NCBI GenBank assembly: GCA_947652115.1 | Contig: OX393565.1 | Location: forward strand, 16,147,544 to 16,211,543 | DNA from: Blastomussa wellsi | Lineage: Eukaryota > Cnidaria > Anthozoa > Scleractinia > Plerogyridae | Reading direction: 5' to 3' | DNA length: 64,000 nt | Part shown: piece after piece, positions 32,237 to 43,968 of the stretch | Layout: each line of letters starts with the position of its first letter | How positions within the stretch are numbered: the first letter of the stretch is position 1 | Made by a program: the position numbers and the translations under genes | The notes under the pieces: generated by a model | What the model was told of the DNA's origin: nothing | The model's input: the letters and a program-made list of their open reading frames with translations, nothing else | Databases searched by the model: none

Positions 32237-33592
32237 TTGGCGGAAGGCGGCGGTTTTGAAAATCCTGGTTATGATCCACATCCCTTTGGTAGCGAAGACC
32301 CTGACCTTGACGATGCTATCGACAACGATGGCGATGACGATGAAGAAGAGGAAAATCGTCAAAACACAACCACTCCTTTTGTGCCTGGTACCGCTTCGAC
32401 ACCCTATCACGGTGGCGAAGAAATTGAAATGGAAACAAGGCTAAACGAACAGAGCGGACTGCCTGACACTTCTTACACCGAGGAAATTCCATTGTTAGGC
32501 AGCGGTGAACTCAGCAGTGAACGAGCTTGGATTGTGGCAAAAGAGACATTTCCGAACATGAGCGCAAGTGAGCTTGACGTATTTTACAGCCCAAAAGGAA
32601 GGCTTCACGTTAAAATGTTTGGCGCTGGTAAAAAAGCATATGACCTGTTTACCACAAAAAGGGGTTCAAAACAATGGCATCTTAATCCAAACCTTACCAA
32701 AGAAATAAAAACTGCACTCGGAATGTCCATTTTTGAACTAAAGGAAGCCGTTCAGCAAGAAATGGCTGAAAAAGAAAAAAAACTGGAAATTTCTAAATCT
32801 TTGGCTGAAGATCGAGAACAAGCTTAAAATGACATTGATGAAATTAGAAACAGAATGAGAATAATGGATAAACAAAGAGCTGATCTTGAAGATACACGCG
32901 GCCCTTTGGATGAAAAAGAAATTCAAAAAGTGAAACAGGAGAAAAAAGCCCTTGAAAAAGAACTTCAAGAAAAAAGAAAGCACTTTGAAAAACTCAACAA
33001 AGCAGCAAAACAGGAGTCAAAATTAAAAGAAGATATTCAGAAGCTCAGAGAAGAAAATGCCAGGCTCAGTGAAGTTCAAGAGAAAATTGACACAGAAGCC
33101 CTCAACGAGCTGAAAGTTCAAAAAGCAGAACTTGAACGCCAAAATGAAGAAGACAGGGCGGTCATCAACGATGAGAATGCCTCACCCTCTGATAAAGAAG
33201 CCGCGGAAGCAAGAGTTGCGCAGCGTCTCGAAGAGATCAACCAGGTTGACACACAGATTGAGGATATTGAACGGGAGAAGCCTCTTCGTGAAAAGGTCAA
33301 AGAGATCTTTAAAAAATACGGCGTGACTGTCGGTTCAATCCTTCTTGCTGCTGGTGTCACGATCGGAGCTGTTGTTGGAGTTATAAACAACTCGCTTAAA
33401 GCCACCGCTAAAGGGCTAGGAAATGGTTTGAAAGAGATTGGGAAAAAACTTGCAGGAATTCTCCCTGGATTAATTGGCTCGATTGTTTCTTTCCTTTTCA
33501 AAGCTGCTGGGGAGGTCGTCTCTTTTCTTGATGAACACGTCTGGCTTTTGGTTTTGGGTGTGGTGGCATTTTTGATAGAGAGCCGGCGTTAA
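32237..33592 (+). pseudogene. coiled-coil protein with C-terminal membrane segments, Polinton 1
   Basis: One frame of about 450 residues, broken by a TAA at 32825-32827; the ATG is degraded to ATTG at 32236. Acidic N-terminus (DNDGDDDEEEEN), a conserved block with FYSPKGRLHVKMFGAGKKAY, a long coiled coil over the middle 200 residues, then several hydrophobic helices (GSILLAAGVTIGAVVGVI; LLVLGVVAFLI). Recurs in cnidarian Polintons; the layout resembles a membrane-anchored particle or fusion-type protein but function is unknown. Homolog at 53899-55105. Confidence 0.7.
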
Positions 33593-35205
33593 CGCAGTGC
33601 AAAGAAAGCCAACCCCGCAACTGCAACCGCGCCAAAAGCGACAGCTATTTTGTTGTTGTGATGGCTGTCGGAGCCAGCTGCGGGTTCAGATTCCGTTTTC
33701 TCCTCTGCAACTGTTTGAATCACAGGCGCTGGCTCTTTTTTCGATTCAGCTGTGGCTGCTTTGTGTATAGGATTGGAAGGATGGCTGTTAGGCGGGTTAA
33801 TTTTCGATCTCCCGCCATCCATGTGCTGAAGCGCAGTTTTTTTCGTGCTTTTGTTTGCCCCGTCGTTGACCCCCAGCTTCATACCCGGAATCGCTTGTTT
33901 GAGCTGGTTGTTGTAACCAACCGTGCTTTTTGTGTTTATAATCATCCGCGCGGGCATAAGCCAGGCTCCCGGGCAAACGGCAAGGTTCAAACGTACCTTT
34001 GCTTCATCGACCGCCAGTTGATAACGCTGCACGCTTTTTGCAAGGTCAGGCAGCCTCACTGCGTCTTCTACCAAGACGTTGAACTCGGTCTGGGCCTCCT
34101 TTGCTCTGCCTCCAGCACCAAGAATGCTTCTGCGGACGTTGACTTGCGCGCCCAAGATGCAATACACAAAGGCTTCAATGGACTGGTTTATTCTGGACAA
34201 ACCAGCCTGGGTCAAACCTGCTGTGGTTTTAGGAGCAAACCAGTTGAATTGCTCTTCGGCAGCATCGTTTCTGATAAAGCAAACTGATATTCCTTTTTCA
34301 GAAGCCCTTGGGTCCTCGTCGTCGAATTTTGCTTTGCCGATGGATATGGCACGTCTAAAACAAAAGGATCACGACAATAAATGTAAACGCTGCCTAGTCC
34401 GTGGTTCGGGCCTTGCGTGAAGCGGAAATCGGTTGATGGTGGAACGTTGAACTCCGCGCACAATCTTTCCCGCGAAGCTTCGTCGAAATGATTGTCGAAC
34501 TGACTTCATGTCGGGTCAACCGGCAATGCGCCTACGCTTTGGTGGCCTCCGATCTTAAAGAGGATGCGCCGAACTGTAAAATACACGTAAAAAATATAAA
34601 ACGCCCGCACCTGTGGTGAAAGATTGAACGTTGTGTTGTCTTTGTCAAATACTTCTCTTGAGATTCCGCAGCCTGTCGTCGCACACCACACTGCGAAATT
34701 CATCTGCTGTTCCCAAAAAGACAGATTTGGTCCCGTCAACCATTTTTTTTGCTGGCTTTGACGTTACAAACTTCAGCTGTTCCTTGGTTAATATCTCTCT
34801 AAACTTTGTTGTAAAATACTGGTCAGGGGTGACATAAATTTTGATTTCTTTGTTGAATATTTTTTTCAAACTTGGTGCAGCTTCTTCGAATGGAACTGCT
34901 GGAACTGGTAGTGAACTTTTTTCTGGGCGTGGCGTTAACTGGAAAGGAAAACCGTCAGCTTCAACCAAACCCAGAGCTCTTTTCATTTCTGCGCTCCAAT
35001 ATTTTGAATCTGAACCGAATACGCTTTGTTGACTGTCGGGTCCCTCTTTCCAGAATATTTCAGCTGTTGTTGTGTTGTCCGGTGCAAAAAATACCTGGGC
35101 TTCAAATTGACGTTTGTCTGCCCTTGGAAACCGTGCATAAAAAGCTGCCCACGCGTTTGTTTTTGCAATGGCGGCGTGCGTTATTTTTCCGAGATATTCC
35201 AACAT
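33589..35205 (-). pseudogene. large virion-type protein of Polinton 1 (~530 aa, broken)
   Basis: Starts MLEYLGKITHAAIAKT at 35205. Recognisable blocks: NFAVWCATTGCGISREVFD near 34680, FYIFYVYFTVRRIL near 34580, then a Pro/Lys-rich stretch and a C-terminal membrane anchor (IAVAFGAVAVAGLAFFALR). Breaks: frameshift near 34740, TGA near 34505, frameshift near 34330. Shares four bases with the coiled-coil gene end at 33589-33592, tail to tail. Found in related elements next to capsid genes; a particle component is likely. Homolog at 55102-56356. Confidence 0.68.
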
Positions 35206-35261
35206 TGCTTTTATTTTTCCCTGTTATTTTTCAATTGAAAATTTGCACGGAACAAAATAAA

Positions 35262-36170
35262 ATGGTTGTGCTTACTATTTCTACGTCGTCTAATCCATGC
35301 TCCGTCAATTTTGACAACCCGATTCCAAAGGCTGATTTCGTTAGGGATGGCGCAGTGGTGAGGGCGCTCGGGTTCGATTCCCGGAACCGGCGCCATATGT
35401 GGGTTGAGTTTGTTGTTGGTTCTCGTATTTGCTCCGAGGGTTTTTCTCCGGGTTCTCCGGTTTTCCTCCCTCCACAAAAACCAACACTTCTAAATTCCAA
35501 TTCGATCGGGAATTCGAGGGCCACAGGTTTGTTAGTCGAAAGACTATTATGTGTTACCCTCGTTAAACAAAGGCTATTAGACTGTTGTCTTGCTCACTTC
35601 CGAATTCGTGGAATAATTTGAAAAAAGATGGCGTTATTGCGATGCCTGATCGAGATGGCCAAAATGCTGTTCCCATAACATTCTCCAGAGGGCATTACAC
35701 TCTTGAAAGTATGGCTCAAAATATAGAACATGCTTTCGCTAACTTTGATGTTAAACTTCCCACTCAAATCAATACACCAGTTTCTGCAATGACAATTGCC
35801 AACTTTGAGAATAAAATAATTACTCTTGACAAAGACTTGGCCAATTTTCTTGGCATTTCCCGCACATTGATGTTTAGAACTTTCGTCAAACGGCTTCGAA
35901 TACCGACAAGCTACTTTGTCCATTGCGACTTGGTTGACTACAATAAAAATTTGGTTAATGGCAAAGCTTCAACCCTTCTTGCCAAGTTTGACATCCGAGG
36001 GGAGGCGTTTCAAAAAGTCCACTATCAAACTGGCGCACAGCCGACCTTTCGTGACGCTGCTTCGTCTGACAAATTTGTCAACAGCGTCACGCTTTCAGTC
36101 CGAGACGTTGGACGGTGAGCTTTTCGATTTCGAAGATCACCCTCTTGAATTCGAATTGCAAATCATTTAA
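35262..36170 (+). pseudogene. probable minor capsid (jelly-roll-like) protein of Polinton 1, split by SINE
   Basis: ATG at 35262; the frame is interrupted by the SINE at 35345-35576 and resumes with LLSCSLPNSWNN. The body has PGHYTLES-like, NLVNGKAS and FDIRGEAFQKV blocks, then a frameshift near 36110 before the final GELFDF-type segment. Homolog at 56411-57068. The beta-rich pattern and position fit the Polinton minor capsid/penton gene; this is inference. Confidence 0.6.
35345..35576 (+). mobile_element. tRNA-derived SINE inserted in Polinton 1
   Basis: Head GGATGGCGCAGTGGTGAGG holds a box A, GGGTTCGATTCCC a box B, followed by TGTGGGTTGAGTTTGTTG and TTCTCCGGTTTTCCTCCC, a body widespread in corals. 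TTAG occurs at both ends (35341-35344, 35577-35580). It breaks the minor capsid-like gene; the match to Polinton 2 resumes on both sides. Confidence 0.85.
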
Positions 36171-36194
36171 AAAATTATAATCCGCTGGTATACC

Positions 36195-36838
36195 ATGTCT
36201 TCGTCTAATGTCTTGCCGCCGAGTGCTCCGCCTGAAAATATTAATCCGCAGCTTCCCCCGCTGGAAAGAGCCGAAAACTTCCGTCTTGGTGAGATCTCCA
36301 AAATTGAAAAAGAAATCGCCGGAGAAGTTGAACACCGAAGAGTTGTTTTGAAGAAATACACGAAAGCCCGCAAAGTGATTCACTATTCACTTCCACTCTT
36401 GGAGTTGGAAGTGCATTCCTTTCTTCTGGTGCCGTAGCGAGTTCTTTAACCGGCGTTGGAATTGTTGTCGGGGCGCCTGTCGCCGGAATAGCGGCTCTCC
36501 TTGGATTTTCTTCGACAGGCCTTGCTGCTGTTAACAGGAAGCTTGAAAGGAAAGTGAAAAAGCACACGAACATTCAAGCTCTGGCTCTTGCAAAGCATGA
36601 CTCAATCAAAAAATCTGTCTCTCAAGCTCTGGACGATGGAAATATTTCCGACGCTGAATTTAAAATGATCTCTCGGGAAATGGAGAAATATCGCGAGTTG
36701 AAAGAGAAGCTACGGGAAAATTTCGCCGATAAACCTTCCGATGCACCAGATGTTGAAACGATAAAAAAACAGCTTCGCGCCGAACTTCGGGAAGAGCTTC
36801 GGAAAAAACTATCGGCTTCCAGCACAAATTTGAACTGA
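36195..36838 (+). pseudogene. KH-E-S-I type accessory membrane/coiled-coil protein, Polinton 1
   Basis: Begins MSSSNVLPPSAPPEN after GGTATACC. N-terminal basic helix, two hydrophobic segments (SSLTGVGIVVGAPVAGIAALLGF), then ALAKHDSIKKSVSQALDDGNISDAEF and a coiled-coil C-terminus ending STNLN. One frameshift near 36400 separates the halves. A very common unnamed gene of cnidarian Polintons. Homolog at 57085-57722. Confidence 0.68.
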
Positions 36839-36887
36839 ATTTTGTATCGAAAAAAAGAAAAATCTTTCTGAGTGTTACATGCGACTG

Positions 36888-37034
36888 TCACGCGTGACCG
36901 TGTTGTCTCGTTTCCTTTGCCTCTTGTATGGCCTGAACAACTTCGTTTGTTATTCGTTTGATATCTTTCTGCCATTCAGGCGTAAAAAGCTCTTCTATTG
37001 CGTATGCAATTATATGAATTAACAACAAACACAT
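36888..37034 (-). CDS. 48-aa microprotein, inverted relative to Polinton 2
   Basis: Short intact frame with hydrophobic N-terminus (MCLLLIHIIAYAI) followed by TPEWQKDIKRITNEVV. The gene at 57853-58014 in Polinton 2 has TPQWQKNIRNIAHEVV at the same position, so selection has preserved the frame in two elements. There it lies on the other strand. Possibly a small membrane protein; no family recognised. Confidence 0.55.
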   Translation of the reverse strand: MCLLLIHIIAYAIEELFTPEWQKDIKRITNEVVQAIQEAKETRQHGHA

Positions 37035-37130
37035 GCTGTCACGCTTTCTCTCTTTTCAACTTCCGTTCAAAACAGAATGTTCTTGAACTTCCGGCCTCAG
37101 GTGGAACCTTTAAGAAGACAATAACTTTTT

Positions 37131-37258
37131 CACGTGCTTAACAATAGATGCATACCAAATCACCCTAACAACGAACAGTTTGAAAAGTAAATTGAAAAAC
37201 TATTTATAAATTTTCAGTTGTTAGGGTGATTTGGTATGCATCTATTGTTTTGCACGTG
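37131..37258. repeat. 128-bp imperfect palindrome (hairpin or MITE)
   Basis: Arms of about 42 bp: CACGTGC then ACAATAGATGCATACCAAAT and CACCCTAACAAC, repeated as complement ending GCACGTG at 37258. The loop is about 45 AT-rich bases. Lies between two convergent-free minus genes, so it could be a small transposon or a structured element of the Polinton. Confidence 0.75.
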
Positions 37259-37324
37259 AAAAGACATTGTTTCAGTGGCTGTTCACATGATATTTGGGGA
37301 AAACCCCATTCACGCCAGCTCGGA

Positions 37325-37687
37325 TCAAATGTAATTTTTTATTTCGTTGAAGACGAAAATTGCGTCTTGAAAGTGTTCTTCTTCGATATCGTCCAAAGGA
37401 TTGCCGAAAAAGTGTTTCTTTCCGTTTTTTAAACACAGGCAACACAAATCATATATCGCACAGGTATTCATATTTTCCCAAGCCATAATTTTGGTTATCT
37501 GTTCATTGTCTTCACAAAATGCTTTCGTTTCAATTTGGCGGTGAATTATGTCAAACCCGAGGTCCAATTTCTGCTTTATCATACAGGTAAGAAATTCTTT
37601 GTATATTTTCTCACGAAGCTCGGCTGGGAAGTTTTGAATTGCCTCTGTAATCTTGCCGTCAAACGGCTTTCCCTCTTGTTTTGCCAT
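37325..37687 (-). CDS. 120-aa protein next to the right inverted repeat, F-box-like N-terminus
   Basis: Intact. ATG at 37687 lies three bases inside the inverted repeat boundary. FPAELREKIYKEFLTC resembles an F-box/SOCS-like helix start; CCLCLKNGKK is a Cys-rich centre. Proteins of this pattern occur near the ends of other cnidarian elements. A host-ubiquitin role is speculation. Confidence 0.6.
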   Translation of the reverse strand: MAKQEGKPFDGKITEAIQNFPAELREKIYKEFLTCMIKQKLDLGFDIIHRQIETKAFCEDNEQITKIMAWENMNTCAIYDLCCLCLKNGKKHFFGNPLDDIEEEHFQDAIFVFNEIKNYI

Positions 37688-37689
37688 GT

Positions 37690-38121
37690 TTATTCTTGTG
37701 CGGATAGTTCTTCAAATGGAAAAATTAATTCTGACACACACTGCGTCACAATATTACATGTGCATGCATTTTTTCAACAGGGAATATGCCACTCCGGCGG
37801 GTCACGTCCTTGGCGGGTCTCGCTCTTTTTTTCGCTCTCGTTTGTTTGTCTCACTTTCGCCGTCCATTCCCTAGCTTGGTTGGTTGTTTCTCTTGGCTGG
37901 TTTGTCCGCCGCTTGGTTTGTCCGCCTCCGCCGCTTGGTTGGTTTGTCCACCGCTTGGCACACCTTAAGCTACCAACCCGGCACCCTCCCCCTGTCACCC
38001 CCTGCCACCACCCCTGGCACCACCCCCCCTGGCACCCCTGCCACCCCTGCCACCACCCCGCTGCCCACACCCTGGCACTCCTGGCACAAACTGTGCCAGA
38101 ACCAGTAGTCTCTCTGTGTGT
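37690..38121 (-). repeat. Polinton 1 right terminal inverted repeat
   Basis: Inverse of 21964-22416 with fewer internal GC-rich repeat units; ends CAGTAGTCTCTCTGTGTG. Confidence 0.92.
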
Positions 38122-38127
38122 ACGTCA

Positions 38128-38603
38128 GATATAGCCCAATCAAAAATTCGTCTGGGGGTCACCTTTGGGACCCTAGGGGGAGGAAGTGGGCATGTGGCCG
38201 ATATACGTTGAATCTGGAATTCTTAAAGGTTTAAAAGCCCAACAAAACGGACGCAACGTATCGCAACATTATCCGGCATACATTGCACAAGTTTGGCCAC
38301 CCAACATTTGGGATTTTGTTGGATAAAGTTTGAAATAGCGAAATGTTTCTCGCAACATCTTACAACATTTCTGAAAGTTGGATGACTTTGAACTCGTTTG
38401 GTCACAGATGCAAAACATTGTTGCGCCGCAGCATGTGCGCTAGTTTTATTTGCTATACTTGTTTTTTATTCCTGGTCTGATAATCCCAGCTGGGAAATAA
38501 ACTCCACTTCTTCTACATACACGAATGACTCGCTGGCCGTCATATATGTGATTTCGTTGCGAAGAACTCGAGACAGAAACGGATAGCGGTGACATTCTTT
38601 GCA
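38128..38603. other. no gene seen, spacer between Polinton 1 and copy B
   Basis: Unique-looking sequence with words related to AACATTGTTG repeated inversely, but no supported element or gene. Confidence 0.4.
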
Positions 38604-40578
38604 CGATAGTGATAGAGAGTCGGAAGACGACTAAACCGATGAAGGCTCGATATTTTCGAGCAGCAGGAAAGAAAGAAGAAAGTCTGGGAAACGGAAAATG
38701 TCATATCTTGCCCTACCAGAGCTCTGGTAGTTAAAGAATACCATGCAAATAGAAATGAGCCAGAGCAAGCCGCACAAACAAAGCAGTGACGGCCACAATT
38801 CTAAAATTGTAAAATAGCCTGCAAATAATACATTATAAGGTGCCCTTCGTATACTAAACAGAAGCAAAATATTTCAGAGTACAAAATAAATATTAGCCCG
38901 CGTAGCAAGCGTTCCCGCCCGAGCGAAGAGCGCTTTCTGGTCGCGCAAATTGGGGCGAGAGCAAAAAGGGAAAAGAAGGGGGAGGGGGAAGGGAAGAGAG
39001 GGAACGGTTGCCCGCAAACCCCTCGATTCTGAAAAACTTCGTTCGCCTACGAACGAAGGCCTCTGATTGGTGCGGCGTGGTACTTTGATTGACAAGTTTG
39101 ACAAGAAATTATCAACATTCTCACGCAAATTGATCAAAATGACAGAAGAATATCGTGCCTGAGCGAAGTTCTATCAGAGCTGAGCGCAACGGGACTCGCA
39201 TCTTTTAATACCTTTAGCCAGAACAAGAAAGTGTAATGCGCCATCTTTGTAACGGTAAAGCTGTCTGTGTCATGGTATTACCAACAGGATTCGCCAAGAG
39301 TTTAATTTTTTAGCTGTTTGTTTTCATGTGCGGAGTGCGAAGTAAAATGCTTGGAGGAACAGACTTTTCTAGTATCGTTATTTCTCCATTGCAAAGCATA
39401 ATACGTGATGAAGCAGCAGAGGCGAATTTGATGGGGATGATGGCGTGTGACGTGAGGAATTCTTGCTGTCACTTTACCGGTAGAATCAACGATCACTTCT
39501 TTGACTTGATTGTCTCATCAGTTGGTAAATCGTCGATGTTCAACTTCGAATTAATAGAATCTTTCTGTGCCTATTGTGGCTGCTCAGTGACTGCGGATTA
39601 TGAAGACGTCCGAGAAGCGTTTTGTGAGACGGGAGAATTTACACACAGTCTTGCGACAACGACTGCTACTCACTGCCTTCCCGAGCAGCAGCTCGGAACG
39701 TTAATGCTCTGCTTTGGCGGGATTTTGCAAGCAGCAGCCTCGCTACCTATCGAACTTTGTATACGTTCGTACAGAGTCCGTAAATTTGTACTTTTGCGAG
39801 CGCAAGGATTGCAAACACGCTCTGAAAATAACTTGTTATTTTCCACAACTCGGACTCCAACCGCTTTGCAAAAGAAGCAAGGTTTTCTCCGTATGCATAT
39901 TTTCATTTCGATGGTTTGGAAAGATTTTCTGAGGAGAAATAACCGGGCTTCCCTGGTTGAGACGCAGTTCCAAATTTTTCTTTGTAATTGCACCGACGAA
40001 CTCTACAAACATCACAACAGTTTCGCCGGTTTGACAAGTTGACTCGTGACGAGTTTTGAAGGAAATAAAATTTTACATCCGGAAAAATGTTATTGGTTAA
40101 TTCTTGACAAGCTGGCAATCTATGAATGAACTCAACCGTGAAAAGTCGGTGGGCGTTTTTCAAAATAGTGGGGTTCCCTTCGCGCCGCCGGCCAGATATA
40201 CGATAACAGATAATAACAGCTCTTCGCTCGCTTGGGAACGCTTGCTACGTAGGCTAAATAAATATAGAGCGGCAACTGAGCAAATGCCACGAACAATCAA
40301 CAGACTCCGTACGCGTGTTTAATAGACATAGAGATGTACGTGAATCATGTAGCATGACGAACAAAGGAGAGATCAAAATGCTAAGCAAGAAGCTCAAAAG
40401 ACTAAATGCTCGATAAAAATAATACAAGAAACACGTTTCTCGCTACATAGAACGAAAACAAACTCATAGCCTTACAATTAAACCTGCAATAGTCTCCGAA
40501 ATAGTTTAGTGCACGGCGCAATACAAATATCCGTGGCAGAAAACAAGAACACATTTTGCAACAGTGTCTATTTAATAT

Positions 40579-40726
40579 CTGACTCGTCCCCAGTCGTCTC
40601 CTGTGAGAAAATAGCAAGACGCGATGAATGATGGGAAGTAGGAAAGGCGGGAGACTTTCTGCCTCCTTCCCATCATTCCCCGCGCTTGTTATTTTTTCTG
40701 ATAAGAGACGACTGGGGACGAGTCAG
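40579..40726. mobile_element. MULE-like MITE, copy B ortholog
   Basis: Orthologous to 5775-5923; same ATTTAATAT duplication at 40570-40578 and 40727-40735, so the insertion predates the duplication. Confidence 0.8.
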
Positions 40727-40735
40727 ATTTAATAT

Positions 40736-41472
40736 CGTCACATAGTTAATGCAAGCTATCAACAACTTCGCGAAAAATGTCAGAGGTTGTCCTACCAGAG
40801 AGATTTTTCCGAGAGCTACTGCATATCTTGCAGATATAAATGAGCCCATAGCGAACCGCAGGAACAAAACATATTTCTAAGTATCGGAGGTGCCAAACTC
40901 GCAGAGACCTTTGACATCTACACGTTGCATGTCGGCCGCAATAAAACAGCATATTGTGCCCTTCAGAAAGTAATGTGAAGCAGACAAAATAAATACAAAA
41001 CGGCAAATGAATAAATGCCACGAACGTAGTCTGTGTAGGCCTGTTACGTTTTCACTAACCTTCATCTTCGATCGTTCGTTATATTCTAGTTGCTCCGCTT
41101 GAAGTAATTGGGATCGGGTCATTGTCTGCATTAAAGGCGAAGTCTAAACGCCTGTATGTTGCTTTTGGAAACGGCATGTTGAATGTAAATATTTATCAGC
41201 CTTCCACGCGCTCCTCCATTTAATATTGAAATTTTCCTTTGAGTTTTGACGGCATGCGTACGTCACGGAAAAGACACTTCCATTTTCGCACCATTCTATA
41301 AATAACTTTAGTGGACTTGACAATTCACGGTCAACGCCCTCAGATTCTGTATCCTCATTTCCCCTTGGTATTGGACCATAATGTACAAATACTACTCAAT
41401 GAAAGAACACCCAATGAATCAATAGCTGAAAAAGATCTGTGTATCAGGGCCCGCGGGGTGTGTGTGTGTGTG

Positions 41473-41503
<31 letters not shown>

Positions 41504-42520
41504 TGGGGTCGGGCGGGAGATGGGGTAATACGCATGCCTTAGCGTGAGCTAACTAGGGGGTCCGGGCGCATGCTCCCCCGGGAAAGTTTAAAATGGCTAG
41601 AAATAAACTGCCAAAATTGAAGTAAATTTTTAATTCTTATAAAACAACGAGTAACAGACTGGCCTTCACGTTTGACCAAATTTAAATGAATAGACTAACT
41701 TCTAAGCTAAACCCAACAGACGCAACGGTTGAGAGTCACCCGGAAAATCGGATTCTTTGAAGGTTCCAAAGTTGCTTTTTCGATTGTCATAGAGAGCTGC
41801 AAACTCATTGGCAACATCTGTAAGACAAAGATTGTCTGTCCTCATAATGTAATGTACTTTTTTGTAAAAGACAGACCTGGTTTACTTAAGTCAAGAGAAA
41901 TAGTGATTTAATCAGCCAAAAAAGTGAGGGGGAGGGAAGGGGGCTAAAGCCCCCCCCCCCAGCCCCACTCTCTGCGCGGTCCTTGTTCATCGAATATTAT
42001 CACTGCACCAAATTTGGTACTTTTAGTACAAAAGGTGCAGCAATTTTGGTATCCACACCCTACCCCTTGGGTAAAAAAGGTGGTCCCCTACTAGAATTAA
42101 GGATGGAACTCTATTTAAAATCGATCGTTGTCAACAATGTTATCACTGTGCTACATTTAGTGCTTTTAACACAAAGGATGCAGCAATTAGGCCTTGAAGC
42201 TCAAATGTTACCCACCCCTTCCCCGCTGGGTAAAAAACAAACTGTCATAAAACGCCTTTTTTAATAACGAAATAAAAATGGCAGGTCACCGACTAAGTCT
42301 TAAAGATAATTGGAACAAACTGAAATAGGGGGGTTCTTTTGTCACTGTTGAGGTGTTTCCATGGTAACCGCTGTGACTTCATAGAATTCTAAATCTATTC
42401 ATACTTTTCTGTAATCCTGCATCGTTTTACAAGTACTATAACAGTGAGACAACTCTTTCGAGCCTCCTAAGTCATTTGTTAACAGATAGCAAACTCGTAG
42501 AATAAGCCAAACAACTTGAT
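40736..42520. other. non-coding stretch of copy B
   Basis: Matches 5933-7694. GT/G tract at 41455-41506 is expanded and interrupted compared with copy A; a G-rich insertion near 41920-41960 ends in an eleven-C run. No gene supported. Confidence 0.45.
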
Positions 42521-42523
42521 TTA

Positions 42524-42703
42524 GGCCCTGTTTACAAGGAGGAAGGGTAACCCTAGTGCCAGGGTTACCGTAGCGAGAGGGCTGTCTCGGGCAGTAGGGT
42601 TACCCTACCTGTACATTTTTGCTTTTAAACTCGGGCTATCTTCAACCCTCTTGCTAGGGTAACCCTGGCACTAGGGTTACCCTACCTTCTTGTAAACACG
42701 GCC
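42524..42703. mobile_element. PIF/Harbinger-like MITE, copy B ortholog
   Basis: Ortholog of 7698-7876 with the same TTA flanks. Confidence 0.8.
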
Positions 42704-43096
42704 TTAAGCCGTTGTTTAATTTTATTAAACAAGTATCATTTTAAGCAAGCTCCAAGCATGGAGCTGAGACGGATTGAAAAAGCACGACAAGAGACACCTG
42801 TTTGTTGACGTTTTTATCCAGACACTTCAATCATTCAGATCAGATCAATTGTTTAGAATCTGCGCTAAATGATGAATTACTCAATCTTGCACTTATGTCC
42901 AAGATTGAACGCAATTACAAAATTTACAAATTTTAGTGATTTGAGAAATTTTCCTAAATTTGCAGTTTTGTCGAGGGTCTTGTTTGAACTGTATTGACAT
43001 CTGTTTTCACGTATTCTGGGAGAATTTCGCTATTTAATTTTAGAAATTTTCGTAATTGCGTTCAATACTGTTCATATCCCAAATCTTGACGTTTGG

Positions 43097-43646
43097 ATGA
43101 AATGTAATTTGCTTTCGGTCAATATTAAGAAAACCAATTACATTATTTTTAAATCGAGGCAGAAGAAACTTGGTAAATCTCTTTCTCAACAGTTTGGAAA
43201 TCGATCGTTGAAAAAAGTATATGTAACCCAATTTTTAGGCGTCCATAATGATGAGCATTTTACACCAAAACCTCATATTAACTTTGTTTGTAAATAAATC
43301 TCCAAATCAGCTGGTCATTTCCGTAAAATTCGCAATTTTAGGTAAATTTGCAGTTTTTTCGAGAACCCTTCTTGAACTGTCTGTAACGAACTCAGAATAT
43401 CGAGCACATTCTGTTCCCTTATTTTCTAGTTTGCTAGTGGGCATCTTAGATATTTTGTTCCTATCAACTACACGGTTGACACTAGGCAGCCAGTTGTTAC
43501 GATTACATCATTGTCTTACAAATCTTAAGCAGTTTTCCATACTCTACCAAGGTCCTAAAATGTGGAATTCTCTGCCAATATCCATCACTGGTCCAAGAAG
43601 CTTACCTACTTTTATGAAAAAGATGATCGACGTTTTAATGAAATGA
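43097..43646 (+). mobile_element. LINE RT C-terminal remnant, longer in copy B
   Basis: Encodes KCNLLSVNIKKTNYIIFKSR and FLGVHNDEHFTPKPHI, then after internal deletions the end QGPKMWNSLPISITG and stop, typical of CR1/L2-like LINEs. Frame broken near 43290. Copy A has lost about 370 bp of this. Confidence 0.7.
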
Positions 43647-43968
43647 TTCTGAATTGGCCTAGACGCACTTTCACAGCCTGATTTTTAAAATATATTGATA
43701 ACCGAGGTGGCCTACTTCTATAAGCCTGGAGGTCTCCTCGTCTTACAAATTCCGTTCCAATTGTAACTTTACAATGTAGCGAGGAATTGCGACTAATTGA
43801 TGTTCACCAATTAAATTCTAATTTGACTGTCAGTTCGTTTGACAGATAGAAATGACTGATGATGACGTCACTGAATTACGCCATAGAGCAGTTGCAAGAG
43901 TATTAAAAACAGGTTGCTCTTTCACTAAGAAACAAACTGACTTGCCCAACTTCCTGGAGTTGCACAAA

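Larger units (their letters stand above)
21964..38121. mobile_element. Polinton/Maverick (adintovirus-like) element 1, complete ends
   Basis: Inverted ends CACACAGAGAGACTACTGG and complement; direct repeat ACGTCA at 21958-21963 and 38122-38127 matches the 6-bp duplication typical of Polintons. Length 16,158 bp. Gene order: polB on plus; integrase, four small membrane genes, an accessory gene, ATPase and capsid on minus; coiled-coil gene on plus; large virion gene on minus; jelly-roll-like and KHE-type genes on plus; microprotein and 120-aa gene on minus. A protease gene, present in many relatives, was not found. Interrupted by a Penelope-like element (29881-30750) and a SINE (35345-35576). 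Most genes carry breaks, so it is not autonomous now. Confidence 0.93.

Noticed and set aside
35345..35400. tRNA gene candidate with box A and box B
   Set aside because: Part of a SINE with a long non-tRNA body and an insertion target duplication; the anticodon arm does not form a proper cloverleaf.
21964..38121. Adenain-type protease gene expected in Polintons
   Set aside because: Looked for a His-Asp/Glu-Cys protease frame in both elements and saw none; absence may be due to decay or lineage difference.
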